DNA of 64,000 nucleotides, from assembly GCF_019654975.1 (NCBI RefSeq), contig NZ_BPEW01000017.1:33787-97786 (forward strand). The letters are read 5' to 3'. The stretch comes from Shewanella sp. c952 (GTDB lineage: Bacteria; Pseudomonadota; Gammaproteobacteria; Enterobacterales; Shewanellaceae). Made by a program: the position numbers and the translations under genes. The notes under the pieces are model-generated. The model saw only the letters and a list, made by a program, of their open reading frames with translations. It ran no database searches and was not told where the DNA came from. Positions 51,657 to 61,084 of the stretch are shown here, one piece after another. The number at the start of each line of letters is the position of its first letter. Within the stretch, counting starts at the first letter, position 1.

Positions 51657-54431
51657 GTGTTACATAAAACCAAAAAAATTGTCATCGCAGGTGCTAGTGC
51701 ATTGCTACTATGGTGCGGGCAAGTGCAAGCTGTAACCCCGTCTCCGCAGATGATCGAGCAGTTTAAAAACTTACCAGCGTCAGAGCAGCAGCGTTTAGCT
51801 AAACAATATGGCATTGACCCATCAATGTTAGGTGGCAGTAGTGGCTCACAACAGCAATTAGAAAACCCACAAGTGGTTAACTCTCGTGGTGAATATGATC
51901 GCAACGGAAACTTGATCCCAAACTCTAACCAAAATCCGAACTTCTCAAATAACCCTAATAAAGAGAAAGAGCTTACCTTTGAAGAAGACGCGGCAAAAAC
52001 TGAACTGAAGCGATTTGGTTATGATTTGTTTGCTGGCGAGCCGACTACTTTTGCACCTGTATCCGACGTGCCGGTGCCGAGTGAGTACCTAGTAGGCCCT
52101 GGGGACAACATAAAGGTCCAGCTATATGGCAAAGATAACAAAGAATATGACTTAGTCATCAACCGCGAAGGTGTGATTCAGTTTCCGGAACTAGGGCCTG
52201 TTAACGTATCAGGGTTAAGCTTTAGCGAATTGAGAACATCTTTATCGCAACGCATTAAGAAGCAGATGATTGGTATCGAGTCCAATATCACGATGGGCGA
52301 GCTTCGCTCTATTCGTATTTTTGTTGCTGGTGATGCATATAAGCCTGGGTCATATACGGTTTCAAGTCTTTCGACAATCACTCAAGCATTATTTGTTGCT
52401 GGTGGCGTTAATGAAATTGGCTCACTGCGTAATATTCAGGTGAAACGCAATGGTAAGCTAGTTGGTTCAATGGACTTGTATGACCTCTTACTGCGTGGTG
52501 ATGCATCGGGTGATGTACGTCTACGCTCTGGTGACGTGGTATTTATACCGTCGGTTGGCGGACTGGTTAGTGTTACCGGTGAAGTCAGACGGCCTGCTAT
52601 TTATGAACTTAAGAAACACGAAACAATGGCGCAAGTCATTGAGATGGCCGCTGGCGTTAAACCTGGCGCATACCCAAAGCGCAGTAGTGTAGAGCGCTTT
52701 AACAAAAATAGTCTTAGAACCATTGTTAATGTCGATCTTACATCTGATGCCGGAAAACGAACTAAAGCACTCGCTGGCGATGTGATTCGAGTCAAAAATG
52801 CAACTTCACAGTACGAAGATGCGCTTACCGTTGTAGGGGCGGTTGTTCGACCTGGCAAATATCAATGGTTTGAAGGTCAGAAAGTTAGCGATTTAGTTCC
52901 TTCTATTTGGGGAGATCTAACTGTATCTGCAGATTTAGAATACGCAGTTGTTGTACGTGAGATTAATAAACAAGGAGATATTCAGGTTTACCAGTTTTCA
53001 CCATCAAAGGCGATAAACGGCAATGTATTATCTGAAAACCTCACATTGGCTCCTCGCGATAAAGTTATATTTTTCAATTTTAGCGATATGACGCAAAATC
53101 GTTATGAGTTGAATAAACTTGTAAAAGAGCGAGTAGAGAAGGTTCAGTCATTGGCTGGCGATTCACTTATCGGTAACGATCTATTTAAGGCGGGTTTCTC
53201 TCAGCTAAATCAACAGAAATTCGCTGATCGAGCTGAACTTGGCGGCGTGGCGATTAACAGTAAAGCTGAAGAGGATGAAAGTACGGCGATAAAAGGTGAG
53301 GTCAACAAAATGTTGGTTAACCTTTTTGAAGACCGCGACTTGATAAAACTTAGTTCTGTAATGAACCGCGGTGAGCTGCTTTACCCTGTAATAATGAAGC
53401 TAAATAGCCAAGGGCGCGCGGGTACAGGCGTTCAAGCTGTTGCGGTTAATGGCAAGGTTAATAACCCTGGCATTTATCCTCTGGCAGTAAATGCTAGAGT
53501 TCAAGACCTAGTGATTGCAGCAGGCGGTCTTGAAGAAGGTGCTTACACGACCCGAGCAGAATTGACTAGTACACACACAACTGTCGATGGCTCTTCAATT
53601 AGCCACAAAAACATCGCACTGGATGTCGCTCTGCAAGGTGATGTTTCACAAAACCTGCTACTTAAAGGCCGCGATATTCTTACTGTTATGACTACGCCTG
53701 ATTGGCAAGAAAATAAGTCAGTAGAAATTCGTGGTGAAGTGAAGTTCCCTGGCACTTATAACATTCGCCGTGGAGAGACATTAGGTGACGTGCTTACCCG
53801 CGCGGGTGGCTTTACCGAGTATGCATACCTCCCTTCAACCGTTTTTGTACGCGAGTCAGTGCGTCAACAAGAACAGTTAGAGATTAAAAAGCTTGCTGAT
53901 CAACTTCGTCGAGATATTGCAACACGTGGTGTATCGAAAGATGGCAACGTTGTAAATTACAGCGATGCTCAGATGATGCTGACAGACCTTGAGACCATCC
54001 AAGCAGTAGGCCGTTTAGTGGTTGACCTTTCTGCAATTTCAATTGGTATCTCTCAGGCGGATCTTCAACTTGAAGACAAAGATGTACTCTATATACCATC
54101 TACTAAACAAACCATTGCTGTAATGGGCGAAGTGCAACATGCTGCAACGCATAGATTCAAAGATGGCCAAACTGTTGACCAATACCTAGCGATGTCTGGC
54201 GGCGCTAGAGAGCGTGCTGATGATGATAGAACTTATATCATTAAAGCCGATGGCTCTGTAATGCTCCCAAATAAGTCTATGTGGTTTAGCAGTGAGTCAA
54301 GCTTACAACCAGGCGATACTATCATCGTACCGCTTGATACAGAGTATAAAGATAACCTAACGCTCTGGACTCAAGTTACCAGTATCATATACAACACCGC
54401 AGTCGCATTCGCCACAGTCGCAAATCTCTAG
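51657..54431 (+). CDS. SLBB-domain polysaccharide export protein (Wza-related)
   Basis: 924 aa, much longer than Wza (about 380). Signal peptide about 1-25 (VIAGASALLLWCGQVQA). A Cys is in it (LLWCGQ), but Trp before Cys is not a normal lipobox, so signal peptidase I cleavage is likelier. Poly_export domain at about 138-220 (PSEYLVGPGDNIKVQLYG; GVIQFPELGPVNVSG), followed by several SLBB domains (IFVAGDAYKPGSYTVSSLST; VSVTGEVRRPAIYELKKHET; EIRGEVKFPGTYNIRRGETL). Forms the outer-membrane/periplasmic export channel. GTG start (51657), GGAG 10 bp before. First gene after ops. Confidence 0.9.
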   Translation: MLHKTKKIVIAGASALLLWCGQVQAVTPSPQMIEQFKNLPASEQQRLAKQYGIDPSMLGGSSGSQQQLENPQVVNSRGEYDRNGNLIPNSNQNPNFSNNPNKEKELTFEEDAAKTELKRFGYDLFAGEPTTFAPVSDVPVPSEYLVGPGDNIKVQLYGKDNKEYDLVINREGVIQFPELGPVNVSGLSFSELRTSLSQRIKKQMIGIESNITMGELRSIRIFVAGDAYKPGSYTVSSLSTITQALFVAGGVNEIGSLRNIQVKRNGKLVGSMDLYDLLLRGDASGDVRLRSGDVVFIPSVGGLVSVTGEVRRPAIYELKKHETMAQVIEMAAGVKPGAYPKRSSVERFNKNSLRTIVNVDLTSDAGKRTKALAGDVIRVKNATSQYEDALTVVGAVVRPGKYQWFEGQKVSDLVPSIWGDLTVSADLEYAVVVREINKQGDIQVYQFSPSKAINGNVLSENLTLAPRDKVIFFNFSDMTQNRYELNKLVKERVEKVQSLAGDSLIGNDLFKAGFSQLNQQKFADRAELGGVAINSKAEEDESTAIKGEVNKMLVNLFEDRDLIKLSSVMNRGELLYPVIMKLNSQGRAGTGVQAVAVNGKVNNPGIYPLAVNARVQDLVIAAGGLEEGAYTTRAELTSTHTTVDGSSISHKNIALDVALQGDVSQNLLLKGRDILTVMTTPDWQENKSVEIRGEVKFPGTYNIRRGETLGDVLTRAGGFTEYAYLPSTVFVRESVRQQEQLEIKKLADQLRRDIATRGVSKDGNVVNYSDAQMMLTDLETIQAVGRLVVDLSAISIGISQADLQLEDKDVLYIPSTKQTIAVMGEVQHAATHRFKDGQTVDQYLAMSGGARERADDDRTYIIKADGSVMLPNKSMWFSSESSLQPGDTIIVPLDTEYKDNLTLWTQVTSIIYNTAVAFATVANL

Positions 54432-54452
54432 ACCGCAAAGCGGACATAGAAC

Positions 54453-54488
54453 GCCGTTGGCTTGCTAGAACGTTCGCAAGCTCACGGC
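54453..54488 (+). other. Stem-loop flanking the four-helix-bundle gene
   Basis: GCCGTTGGCTTGC / GCAAGCTCACGGC, stems GCCGT-GCTTGC pairing with GCAAGC-ACGGC with a two-base internal mismatch. No T-tract. A smaller hairpin CCGCAAAGCGG lies just before (54433-54443). These lie in the 238-bp spacer between the export gene and the inserted gene. Confidence 0.55.
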
Positions 54489-54669
54489 TAGAGCGCTACT
54501 CTGATAGAGCTGACTTCGGTCTGCTATAAAGTCAAAAGGTGAAAGCAAAAGTTGAGCAGCTTTTATCTCTTGATTGTATTGAGTCTAGAAGGAGCGAAGC
54601 GACGTTCTCGCCGTGAAAAAGTTACGTCTTAGAAGCACAGCGCTCTGGCACAAAGCAAGGGAGTTGCTA

Positions 54670-55047
54670 ATGCGATTCGAACAACTGGATGTTTGGAAAA
54701 GAGCCTCAAGATTGTCGTGCGAAATATATAAAGCCACAGAGGCCGTACAAAATTGGGGCTTTAAAGATCAAATTACACGCTCAGGTTTATCGGTGCCTTT
54801 GAATATTGCTGAAGGTGAAGAGCGTGAAACTATCAAAGAGAAAGTACGCTTCTTGTATTATGCAAAAGGCTCACTCGGAGAGTTGGTTACCCTGCTGTAC
54901 ATTGGAATTGAAATCGGCTACCTAAATCGGCAGTCTTCGATGGATATGATAAAAGAAGCTAAAGAGTTAGCCAAAATCATAGGTTCTCTAATTGAAAATA
55001 AGGAATCACAGATTAAAGAAGAAAACGCTGATTACAAAGTTGATTGA
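54670..55047 (+). CDS. Four-helix-bundle protein (23S rRNA intervening-sequence protein family)
   Basis: 125 aa from ATG 54670 with AAGGGAG 6 bp before it (the frame is open from 54613). FEQLDVWKRASRLSCEIYKA, WGFKDQITRSGLSVPLNIAE and the following GEERETIKEKVRFLYYAKGS match the family found in 23S rRNA insertions and, as free genes, in many genomes. Biochemical role unknown. It sits between the SLBB gene and wzz, where it breaks the usual close spacing and is framed by hairpin-forming spacers (54432-54669, 55048-55137). Confidence 0.88.
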   Translation: MRFEQLDVWKRASRLSCEIYKATEAVQNWGFKDQITRSGLSVPLNIAEGEERETIKEKVRFLYYAKGSLGELVTLLYIGIEIGYLNRQSSMDMIKEAKELAKIIGSLIENKESQIKEENADYKVD

Positions 55048-55137
55048 TTTACAGGCGAGAGCTTTCGAATCTTGCCCTTATAGCAGCGTAGCGATCTATC
55101 TGCGAAGCGTCCTAGAATCTCGAATCTGAAGAAAATA

Positions 55138-56100
55138 ATGACTAAAAACATACAACAAAACTACACTGATGCACAGTTCCTACAAACAGCACCGGACGAC
55201 GAAATCGACCTCCGCGAACTATTTTCCGTCATCTGGAAAGGTAAATGGCTAATCATCGCCATTACAGCCATTTTCGCTATCGGTTCTGTAATATTCGCAT
55301 TATCACAACCGAATACTTATAAGTCAGAAGCTTTATTAGCCCCAGCAAGTGAAGAGCAAGGCGGAGGGCTAAGTGCGTTAGCTGGCCAGTTTGGTGGCCT
55401 TGCCAGTATGGCAGGGATAAACCTAGGTGGCGGCGGTGGTGTTGATAAAACTCAAATGGCGATCGAGGTGATGAAATCACGTCAATTCGCCAGCCAATTT
55501 ATTCAAAAGCACAACATACTTCCAGAGTTAATGGCGGTCAAAAAGTGGAATCTAGGTGACAACTCACTAACTTATGACTCTGAGCTGTACGATGGAAAAA
55601 CACAAACATGGCAGCGTAAAGCTAAGGCTCCCTTTAAGCCTCAACCTTCAATGCAAGAAGCCTATAAAGAGTTTACTAAAGTGGTTTCAGTCAGCTCAGC
55701 AAAAGATACCAGTATGGTGACCGTATCTGTAGAGCATTTATCGCCAGCGGTCGCGCAACAGTGGGTGACTTGGTTAGTTGAAGATATCAACACGGTGATG
55801 AAAGAGCGCGATGTAGCAGAGGCGAATAGTAGTAGTGAATTTTTGTCGAAACAAATAGCTCAAACTAATGTTGCTGATATTCGAACTATTCTCTACCAAC
55901 TTATAGAAGAACAAACAAAAACCATTATGTTTGCCGAAGTTCGCGATGAGTATGTTTTTAAAACAATCGATCCAGCACTTGTACCTGAAGAAAAAGCGGG
56001 GCCTAAGCGCGCGTTGATTTGTGTATTAGGAACAATGCTCGGTGGAATGCTGGCAGTCATGCTAGTTTTAGTAAGACATTTTATGAGAAAAGAAGATTAA
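55138..56100 (+). CDS. Wzz-type polysaccharide chain-length determinant
   Basis: 320 aa inner-membrane protein that sets the length of Wzy-made polymer. Membrane helices at about 35-55 (LIIAITAIFAIGSVIFALSQ) and 288-312 (ALICVLGTMLGGMLAVMLVL), the Wzz domain start DEIDLRELFSVIWKGKW, and a periplasmic coiled domain. The Gly-rich segment (GLSALAGQFGGLASMAGINL, then GGGGG) at about 78-105 is notable. No tyrosine-kinase domain, so it is the Wzz rather than the Wzc type. ATG 55138 with GAAGAAA before it. Confidence 0.9.
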   Translation: MTKNIQQNYTDAQFLQTAPDDEIDLRELFSVIWKGKWLIIAITAIFAIGSVIFALSQPNTYKSEALLAPASEEQGGGLSALAGQFGGLASMAGINLGGGGGVDKTQMAIEVMKSRQFASQFIQKHNILPELMAVKKWNLGDNSLTYDSELYDGKTQTWQRKAKAPFKPQPSMQEAYKEFTKVVSVSSAKDTSMVTVSVEHLSPAVAQQWVTWLVEDINTVMKERDVAEANSSSEFLSKQIAQTNVADIRTILYQLIEEQTKTIMFAEVRDEYVFKTIDPALVPEEKAGPKRALICVLGTMLGGMLAVMLVLVRHFMRKED

Positions 56101-56107
56101 AAATAAA

Positions 56108-56287
56108 AAGGCCTATTGGGACTGTTTAACGAAAAACAGTGAAACCGAGGCTTTATAGTAGATAGCGGCAATAGAGCTGTCTCAAAACGGATGAAAAGTG
56201 TCTCAGCAGGGTTTTAAAGGCTGAGATGCAGAAGTGAAATCCTTCAGTATTTGTCACTCAAAGATAACCATTTATTGTGGTTATCTT
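56108..56287 (+). other. wzz-rfbB spacer with two stem-loops
   Basis: The 208-bp spacer has one inverted repeat at about 56108-56155 (ACTGTTT / AAAACAGT inside AAAGGCC / AGGCTTT) and one at 56261-56287 (AAGATAACCA / TGGTTATCTT). Neither is followed by a clear T-tract, so they are not evident terminators. Confidence 0.4.
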
Positions 56288-56308
56288 CATCGATTTTGGT
56301 AGTAAAAA

Positions 56309-57385
56309 ATGAAAATTCTAGTTACAGGTGGTGCAGGCTTTATTGGCTCTGCAGTTGTTCGTCATATTATAAAAAACACTCAGGATAGCGTAGTTAATGT
56401 TGATAAATTAACTTATGCGGGTAATCTAGAGTCTTTGATTAGCATCAAAAATGACGATAGATATGCATTTGAACAAGTTGATATCTGTGATGCAGTTGAA
56501 CTTGAACGTGTATTTAAAGAACATCAACCAGATGCAGTTATGCATCTCGCAGCAGAGTCTCACGTAGATCGTTCCATCACAGGTCCGTCAGACTTCATTC
56601 AAACTAACATTGTTGGCACCTATACCCTTCTTGAAGCCACTCGTGCATATTGGAACGAATTGTCTGTCGAAGCTAAAATAGCCTTTCGTTTTCATCATAT
56701 TTCAACAGATGAAGTATATGGTGATTTACCTCATCCTGATGATATTATAAGTGCAGAAGACTTAACTCTATTCACTGAAACAACCCCTTATGCACCAAGC
56801 AGTCCTTATTCAGCTTCTAAGGCGTCTAGCGACCACTTAGTTCGCTCTTGGTTACGTACCTATGGCTTACCAACTATTGTCACTAATTGCTCTAACAACT
56901 ACGGTCCTTACCATTTCCCTGAAAAGCTAATTCCATTGGTTATTCTTAATGCATTAGAGGGCAAGGATTTACCGATTTATGGTAAAGGCGATCAAATTCG
57001 TGATTGGTTATATGTTGAAGACCATGCTCGTGCATTATATAAAGTTGTTACTATCGGTAAAGTTGGTGAGACCTATAATATTGGTGGTCACAATGAAAAA
57101 CAAAATATTGAAGTGGTAAAAACAATTTGCAATATTTTAGACACCTTAGTGCCCAAAGAGTCTGCTTATGCAAAACAAATCACTTATGTGACAGATAGAC
57201 TAGGCCACGACCGTCGCTATGCTATTGATGCAACAAAAATGAGTAACAAGCTAAATTGGGATCCAGAAGAAACTTTTGAAACCGGCTTGCGTAAAACTAT
57301 CGAGTGGTATTTAAGTAACGAAACATGGTGTAAGCATGTTCAAGATGGCAGCTATCAAAGAGAGCGATTAGGCATTAAAATTTAG
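56309..57385 (+). CDS. rfbB: dTDP-glucose 4,6-dehydratase RmlB
   Basis: 358 aa, short-chain dehydrogenase fold. Makes dTDP-4-keto-6-deoxyglucose, the branch point to rhamnose and to 3-amino sugars. NAD motif GGAGFIGS (7-14), catalytic T133-D134-E135 (ISTDEVYG), Y167xxxK171 (PYSASKAS), and [21 protein letters not shown] 56309; rfbA follows after 54 bp. Confidence 0.97.
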   Translation: MKILVTGGAGFIGSAVVRHIIKNTQDSVVNVDKLTYAGNLESLISIKNDDRYAFEQVDICDAVELERVFKEHQPDAVMHLAAESHVDRSITGPSDFIQTNIVGTYTLLEATRAYWNELSVEAKIAFRFHHISTDEVYGDLPHPDDIISAEDLTLFTETTPYAPSSPYSASKASSDHLVRSWLRTYGLPTIVTNCSNNYGPYHFPEKLIPLVILNALEGKDLPIYGKGDQIRDWLYVEDHARALYKVVTIGKVGETYNIGGHNEKQNIEVVKTICNILDTLVPKESAYAKQITYVTDRLGHDRRYAIDATKMSNKLNWDPEETFETGLRKTIEWYLSNETWCKHVQDGSYQRERLGIKI

Positions 57386-57439
57386 CTTATTAAGCTATTT
57401 TATTTTCAAGTATGTCTACTATATTAAAGTTGAGGATTT

Positions 57440-58327
57440 ATGAAAGGTATTATTTTGGCGGGTGGTTCAGGTACACGTTTGTATCCATTAACGCGTGGAG
57501 TATCAAAGCAGTTGTTACCTATATACGATAAGCCAATGGTGTTTTATCCTATTTCAACTCTGATGCTAGCAGGCATTAAAGATATTTTAATCATCACAAC
57601 TCCAGAAGATAATGCTGGCTTTAGGCGCTTATTGGGCGATGGTTCAGATTTTGGTATTAACCTTGAGTATGCCATTCAACCAAGCCCTGATGGCTTAGCG
57701 CAAGCATTTATCATTGGTGAAGAGTTTATTGGTGATGACAGTGTTTGTTTAGTTCTTGGTGACAATATCTTCTATGGTCAATCTTTTTCAAAAACGCTAA
57801 AAAATGCAGCTTCACGTGAATCTGGGGCCACAGTATTTGGTTATCAAGTTAAAGACCCTGAGCGTTTTGGAGTGGTCGAGTTTGATGACGATATGAAAGC
57901 GGTATCCATTGAAGAGAAGCCTGAGGCACCGAAGTCAAATTATGCAGTTACTGGTTTGTATTTCTATGATAACCGAGTAGTTGAAATGGCAAAAAAAGTT
58001 AAGCCTTCTCATCGTGGTGAACTTGAAATTACCACATTAAATGAAATGTATCTCAATGATGACTGTTTGAACGTCGAGTTATTAGGTCGAGGGTTCGCTT
58101 GGCTAGATACTGGCACTCACGAAAGCCTTCATGAAGCGTCTTCTTTTGTCCAAACCATTGAAAACGTTCAAGGCTTAAAAGTTGCCTGCTTAGAAGAAAT
58201 TGCATGGCGTAATGGTTGGTTGAGTAGCGATCAAGTGTTAACACTTGCAAAGCCTATGATGAAGAACGAATACGGTCAATATCTGACTCGTTTAGTGAAT
58301 GAAAACCAGAAAAAGGCAGTAAGTTAA
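57440..58327 (+). CDS. rfbA: Glucose-1-phosphate thymidylyltransferase RmlA
   Basis: 295 aa. Joins dTTP and glucose-1-phosphate. Nucleotide-binding [20 protein letters not shown] near residues 8-27, [32 protein letters not shown] and [12 protein letters not shown] are diagnostic. ATG 57440 follows TTGAGG. Its stop overlaps the rfbD start by 1 nt. Confidence 0.97.
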   Translation: MKGIILAGGSGTRLYPLTRGVSKQLLPIYDKPMVFYPISTLMLAGIKDILIITTPEDNAGFRRLLGDGSDFGINLEYAIQPSPDGLAQAFIIGEEFIGDDSVCLVLGDNIFYGQSFSKTLKNAASRESGATVFGYQVKDPERFGVVEFDDDMKAVSIEEKPEAPKSNYAVTGLYFYDNRVVEMAKKVKPSHRGELEITTLNEMYLNDDCLNVELLGRGFAWLDTGTHESLHEASSFVQTIENVQGLKVACLEEIAWRNGWLSSDQVLTLAKPMMKNEYGQYLTRLVNENQKKAVS

Positions 58328-59208
58328 TGCGCGTGTTGATTACGGGGTGTCATGGACAAGTTGGACACAGCCTCAGTGAGAAGCTAACTAAAAACAAAGA
58401 CACTACAGTATTAGCACTTGATAGAGATTGTCTTGATATAACTAATCAAGCTGCAGTTAAAGCTGCTGTTACTGAATTTCAACCAAGCATCATTATTAAT
58501 GCTGCAGCACATACTGCGGTTGATAAAGCAGAAGAGGAAGTTGAACTTTCTTATGCGATTAATCGTGATGGACCAAAATACTTGGCAGAAGCCGCGCAAG
58601 ATCTGGGAGCTGCAATACTTCATATTTCAACGGATTATGTTTTTGATGGTAATAAAGTTGGTGAATATGCAGAAAATGATACCACAAATCCCCAAGGCGT
58701 TTATGGCGAAAGCAAGCTTGCCGGCGAAGTTGTCGTCGCAGAGGCGTGCGATAAATACATCATTCTTCGAACTGCTTGGGTGTTTGGTGAAAATGGTAAT
58801 AATTTTGTAAAAACTATGCTGCGTCTAGGTGCAACCAGAGATACATTGAATATTGTTGGAGACCAGTTTGGTGGACCAACATACGCAGGTGATATCGCTA
58901 AAGCGTTGATTCAAATTGCTGAGCGTATTGCTCAGGGTGATGCGATTGAATATGGTGTTTATCATTTTTCGGGTTTACCCCATGTCAGTTGGTATGAGTT
59001 TGCAGAAACTATTTTTGATACAGCATTCGAGCAAGGTGTGATGAAGAAAAAACTTAATCTTACTAGTATTGCAACTGAGCAATATCCAACGCTAGCAAAA
59101 CGACCAAGTAACTCTTGTTTAAGTAATGAAAAAATAAACAATGTATTCTTAATTGAACCTAGTGATTGGAAGATTGCATTAAACAATATTCAAGCATACA
59201 CAGGATAA
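58327..59208 (+). CDS. rfbD: dTDP-4-dehydrorhamnose reductase RmlD
   Basis: 293 aa. Last step to dTDP-L-rhamnose. N-terminal GCHGQVGHSL nucleotide-binding motif, NAAAHTAVDKAEEEVELSYA, STDYVFDG and YGESKLAGE with the Tyr and Lys of the active site. Overlaps rfbA by 1 nt; rfbC follows after 4 bp. Confidence 0.97.
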   Translation: MRVLITGCHGQVGHSLSEKLTKNKDTTVLALDRDCLDITNQAAVKAAVTEFQPSIIINAAAHTAVDKAEEEVELSYAINRDGPKYLAEAAQDLGAAILHISTDYVFDGNKVGEYAENDTTNPQGVYGESKLAGEVVVAEACDKYIILRTAWVFGENGNNFVKTMLRLGATRDTLNIVGDQFGGPTYAGDIAKALIQIAERIAQGDAIEYGVYHFSGLPHVSWYEFAETIFDTAFEQGVMKKKLNLTSIATEQYPTLAKRPSNSCLSNEKINNVFLIEPSDWKIALNNIQAYTG

Positions 59209-59212
59209 GAAC

Positions 59213-59755
59213 ATGAAAGTCACAAATACCAGTATTCCTGATGTTAAAATTATAGAGCCAAGAGTGTTTGGTGACGAACGTGGTTTTTTTATGGAAACTT
59301 GGAACCAAGAACGATTTGAAGATTTAGTAACTGGAAAGCAAACACGGTTTGTTCAAGATAATCATTCTAAATCGACAAAAGGAGTTTTACGAGGTCTACA
59401 TTACCAAACTGAGAATACTCAAGGGAAATTGGTTCGCGTTATATCAGGTGAAGTATTCGATGTTGCTGTTGATATAAGAAAATGTTCCCCAACATTTGGT
59501 GAATGGGTTGGGGTTTATTTATCAGAGACGAATAAACTTCAGCTCTGGGTTCCAGAAGGTTTTGCTCATGGATTTTATGTTACGAGCATGCATGCTGAAT
59601 TAGTATATAAATGTACTAATTACTACAATCCAAAATTTGAACAAACAATTTTGTGGAACGATCCTTTATTAGGGATAAATTGGCCAATACATGGTGAGCC
59701 TCAACTGTCAGAAAAAGATAAATTGGGTTCTAAGTTTAACGGAATATATTTATAA
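59213..59755 (+). CDS. rfbC: dTDP-4-dehydrorhamnose 3,5-epimerase RmlC
   Basis: 180 aa cupin enzyme. EPRVFGDERGFFMETWNQER, RGLHYQ with the catalytic His, and WVPEGFAHGFYVTS are characteristic. With RmlA, B and D it completes the dTDP-L-rhamnose pathway. Stop and next start overlap (TAATG). Confidence 0.97.
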   Translation: MKVTNTSIPDVKIIEPRVFGDERGFFMETWNQERFEDLVTGKQTRFVQDNHSKSTKGVLRGLHYQTENTQGKLVRVISGEVFDVAVDIRKCSPTFGEWVGVYLSETNKLQLWVPEGFAHGFYVTSMHAELVYKCTNYYNPKFEQTILWNDPLLGINWPIHGEPQLSEKDKLGSKFNGIYL

Positions 59756-60159
59756 TGAATATTAAATTGATACCACTGCAAAACCATTGTGATGACAGAG
59801 GAGCTTTAGTTGCTCTTGAACATGATGAAAATATTCCTTTTGAAATAAAAAGAGTTTATTACATTTTTAATACTTTAGCTGGGGTGATACGAGGCTATCA
59901 TGCGCACAAAAAGTTAAAGCAATTTGTAATTGTAGTTAGTGGCTCATGTGATTTCACATTGGATGATGGAAATGAACGAGTAACTATATCATTAAATAAT
60001 CCAGCACAAGGCCTTTATATTGACTCTTGTATTTGGAGAGAAATGGCTAATTTCACCGAGGATTGTGTTTTGCTTGTGCTTGCCGATAATATTTACGATG
60101 AAAATGATTACATAAGGGACTATTCTGAATTTTTGGTTAAAATGAAAAATGAAAAATGA
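59755..60159 (+). CDS. fdtA: dTDP-6-deoxy-hexulose 3,4-ketoisomerase (FdtA/QdtA type)
   Basis: 134 aa cupin protein. Moves the keto group of dTDP-4-keto-6-deoxyglucose from C4 to C3, the first step to 3-amino-3,6-dideoxy sugars. The IRGYHAHKKLKQFVIVVSG motif carries H49 and H51, which fit the catalytic histidines of the family. From the sequence I cannot decide between the galacto (FdtA) and gluco (QdtA) product. Overlaps rfbC by 1 nt and the next gene by 11 nt, through a repeated ATGAAAA tract. Confidence 0.82.
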   Translation: MNIKLIPLQNHCDDRGALVALEHDENIPFEIKRVYYIFNTLAGVIRGYHAHKKLKQFVIVVSGSCDFTLDDGNERVTISLNNPAQGLYIDSCIWREMANFTEDCVLLVLADNIYDENDYIRDYSEFLVKMKNEK

Positions 60160-61084
60160 AAAATATATTTTAAATCCTGATTTTTTTATGATACCAAGTT
60201 ATAGAATTAGTCCATTTTCAACAAGAGATATAAAGTTTAACGCAGATATCCCCAAGTCTAAGGATGAGCTGGATACTAAAATACTAGAAAAGCATGGTGT
60301 CGGATGGAATTTTTTAATGACGTCAGGAGGTCGATCTGCAATAAATGTAGCATTGACAGATTTAGCGCTTGAGCATGACGATATTATTACAATATTGACA
60401 CCGTCTAATAATAACTATGTAAGTGGATGCGTAACAAAGGAAATTGAGACCTTTTGTAAGTGGAATCGGGTTGTAAATAAAGAAACTAAAGCTATATTTA
60501 TAGTTCATGAGTTCGGTAAGCTATATGAGAATATAGATGAACTTTCTGTCTACAATCTTCCAATAATAGAGGATTATGCTCATTCATTTGATTCATATGA
60601 TAAGCGAACCGTTAAAGGCGATTATTTAATATATAGTCTACCAAAATTCTTCCCTATTCAATATGGTGGTTTTGTTCTATCTAAAAACAAGTTACCCAAA
60701 GCTCATGATATTTTGAATGAAAATAGCAATCAATATTTACGTACTGTTTTAAATTATTATTGGGACTATATTGGTGAGTTTTCCTCATTAAGGAAACGGA
60801 ACTTTAAAAGATTAGCTGAACTATTTTCAAACGTGGGCTTCTTCCCAAGGTTCAATTATAGTGAAAATGAAACACCATCTGTTTTTATGTTCAAAAATAA
60901 TGAATGTGAAGAGTTGAAACTTGATTTGTTGAAAAATGAAATGCAAGCAATGGGAATTGAATCAAGTATTTTTTACGGGGAACAATCTTTTTTTATTCCA
61001 GTGAACCACACTTTGGATTATGTTGATATGCAGTATATCTACGATGTTTTTGTGAATATTAAGGTTAACAATGAAGCATGCTAA
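60149..61084 (+). CDS. Divergent DegT/DnrJ/EryC1-like PLP-dependent protein, function unknown
   Basis: 311 aa. Not a standard aminotransferase, but key points of the DegT family can be traced: MTSGGRSAINVALTDLAL (the phosphate-binding start of the fold), PIIEDYAHSFDSYD with E141-D142, and YSLPKFFPIQYGGFVLS, where K166 sits where the PLP lysine is expected. Shorter than the usual 360-400 residues. It may make an amino sugar, or be a non-catalytic relative. ATG 60149 overlaps fdtA by 11 nt; its stop overlaps the next gene by 14 nt. Confidence 0.7.
   Translation: MKNEKYILNPDFFMIPSYRISPFSTRDIKFNADIPKSKDELDTKILEKHGVGWNFLMTSGGRSAINVALTDLALEHDDIITILTPSNNNYVSGCVTKEIETFCKWNRVVNKETKAIFIVHEFGKLYENIDELSVYNLPIIEDYAHSFDSYDKRTVKGDYLIYSLPKFFPIQYGGFVLSKNKLPKAHDILNENSNQYLRTVLNYYWDYIGEFSSLRKRNFKRLAELFSNVGFFPRFNYSENETPSVFMFKNNECEELKLDLLKNEMQAMGIESSIFYGEQSFFIPVNHTLDYVDMQYIYDVFVNIKVNNEAC

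Noticed and set aside
54453..54488. Stem-loop after the SLBB gene as terminator
   Set aside because: No T-tract follows, and the operon must continue to wzz and the sugar genes.
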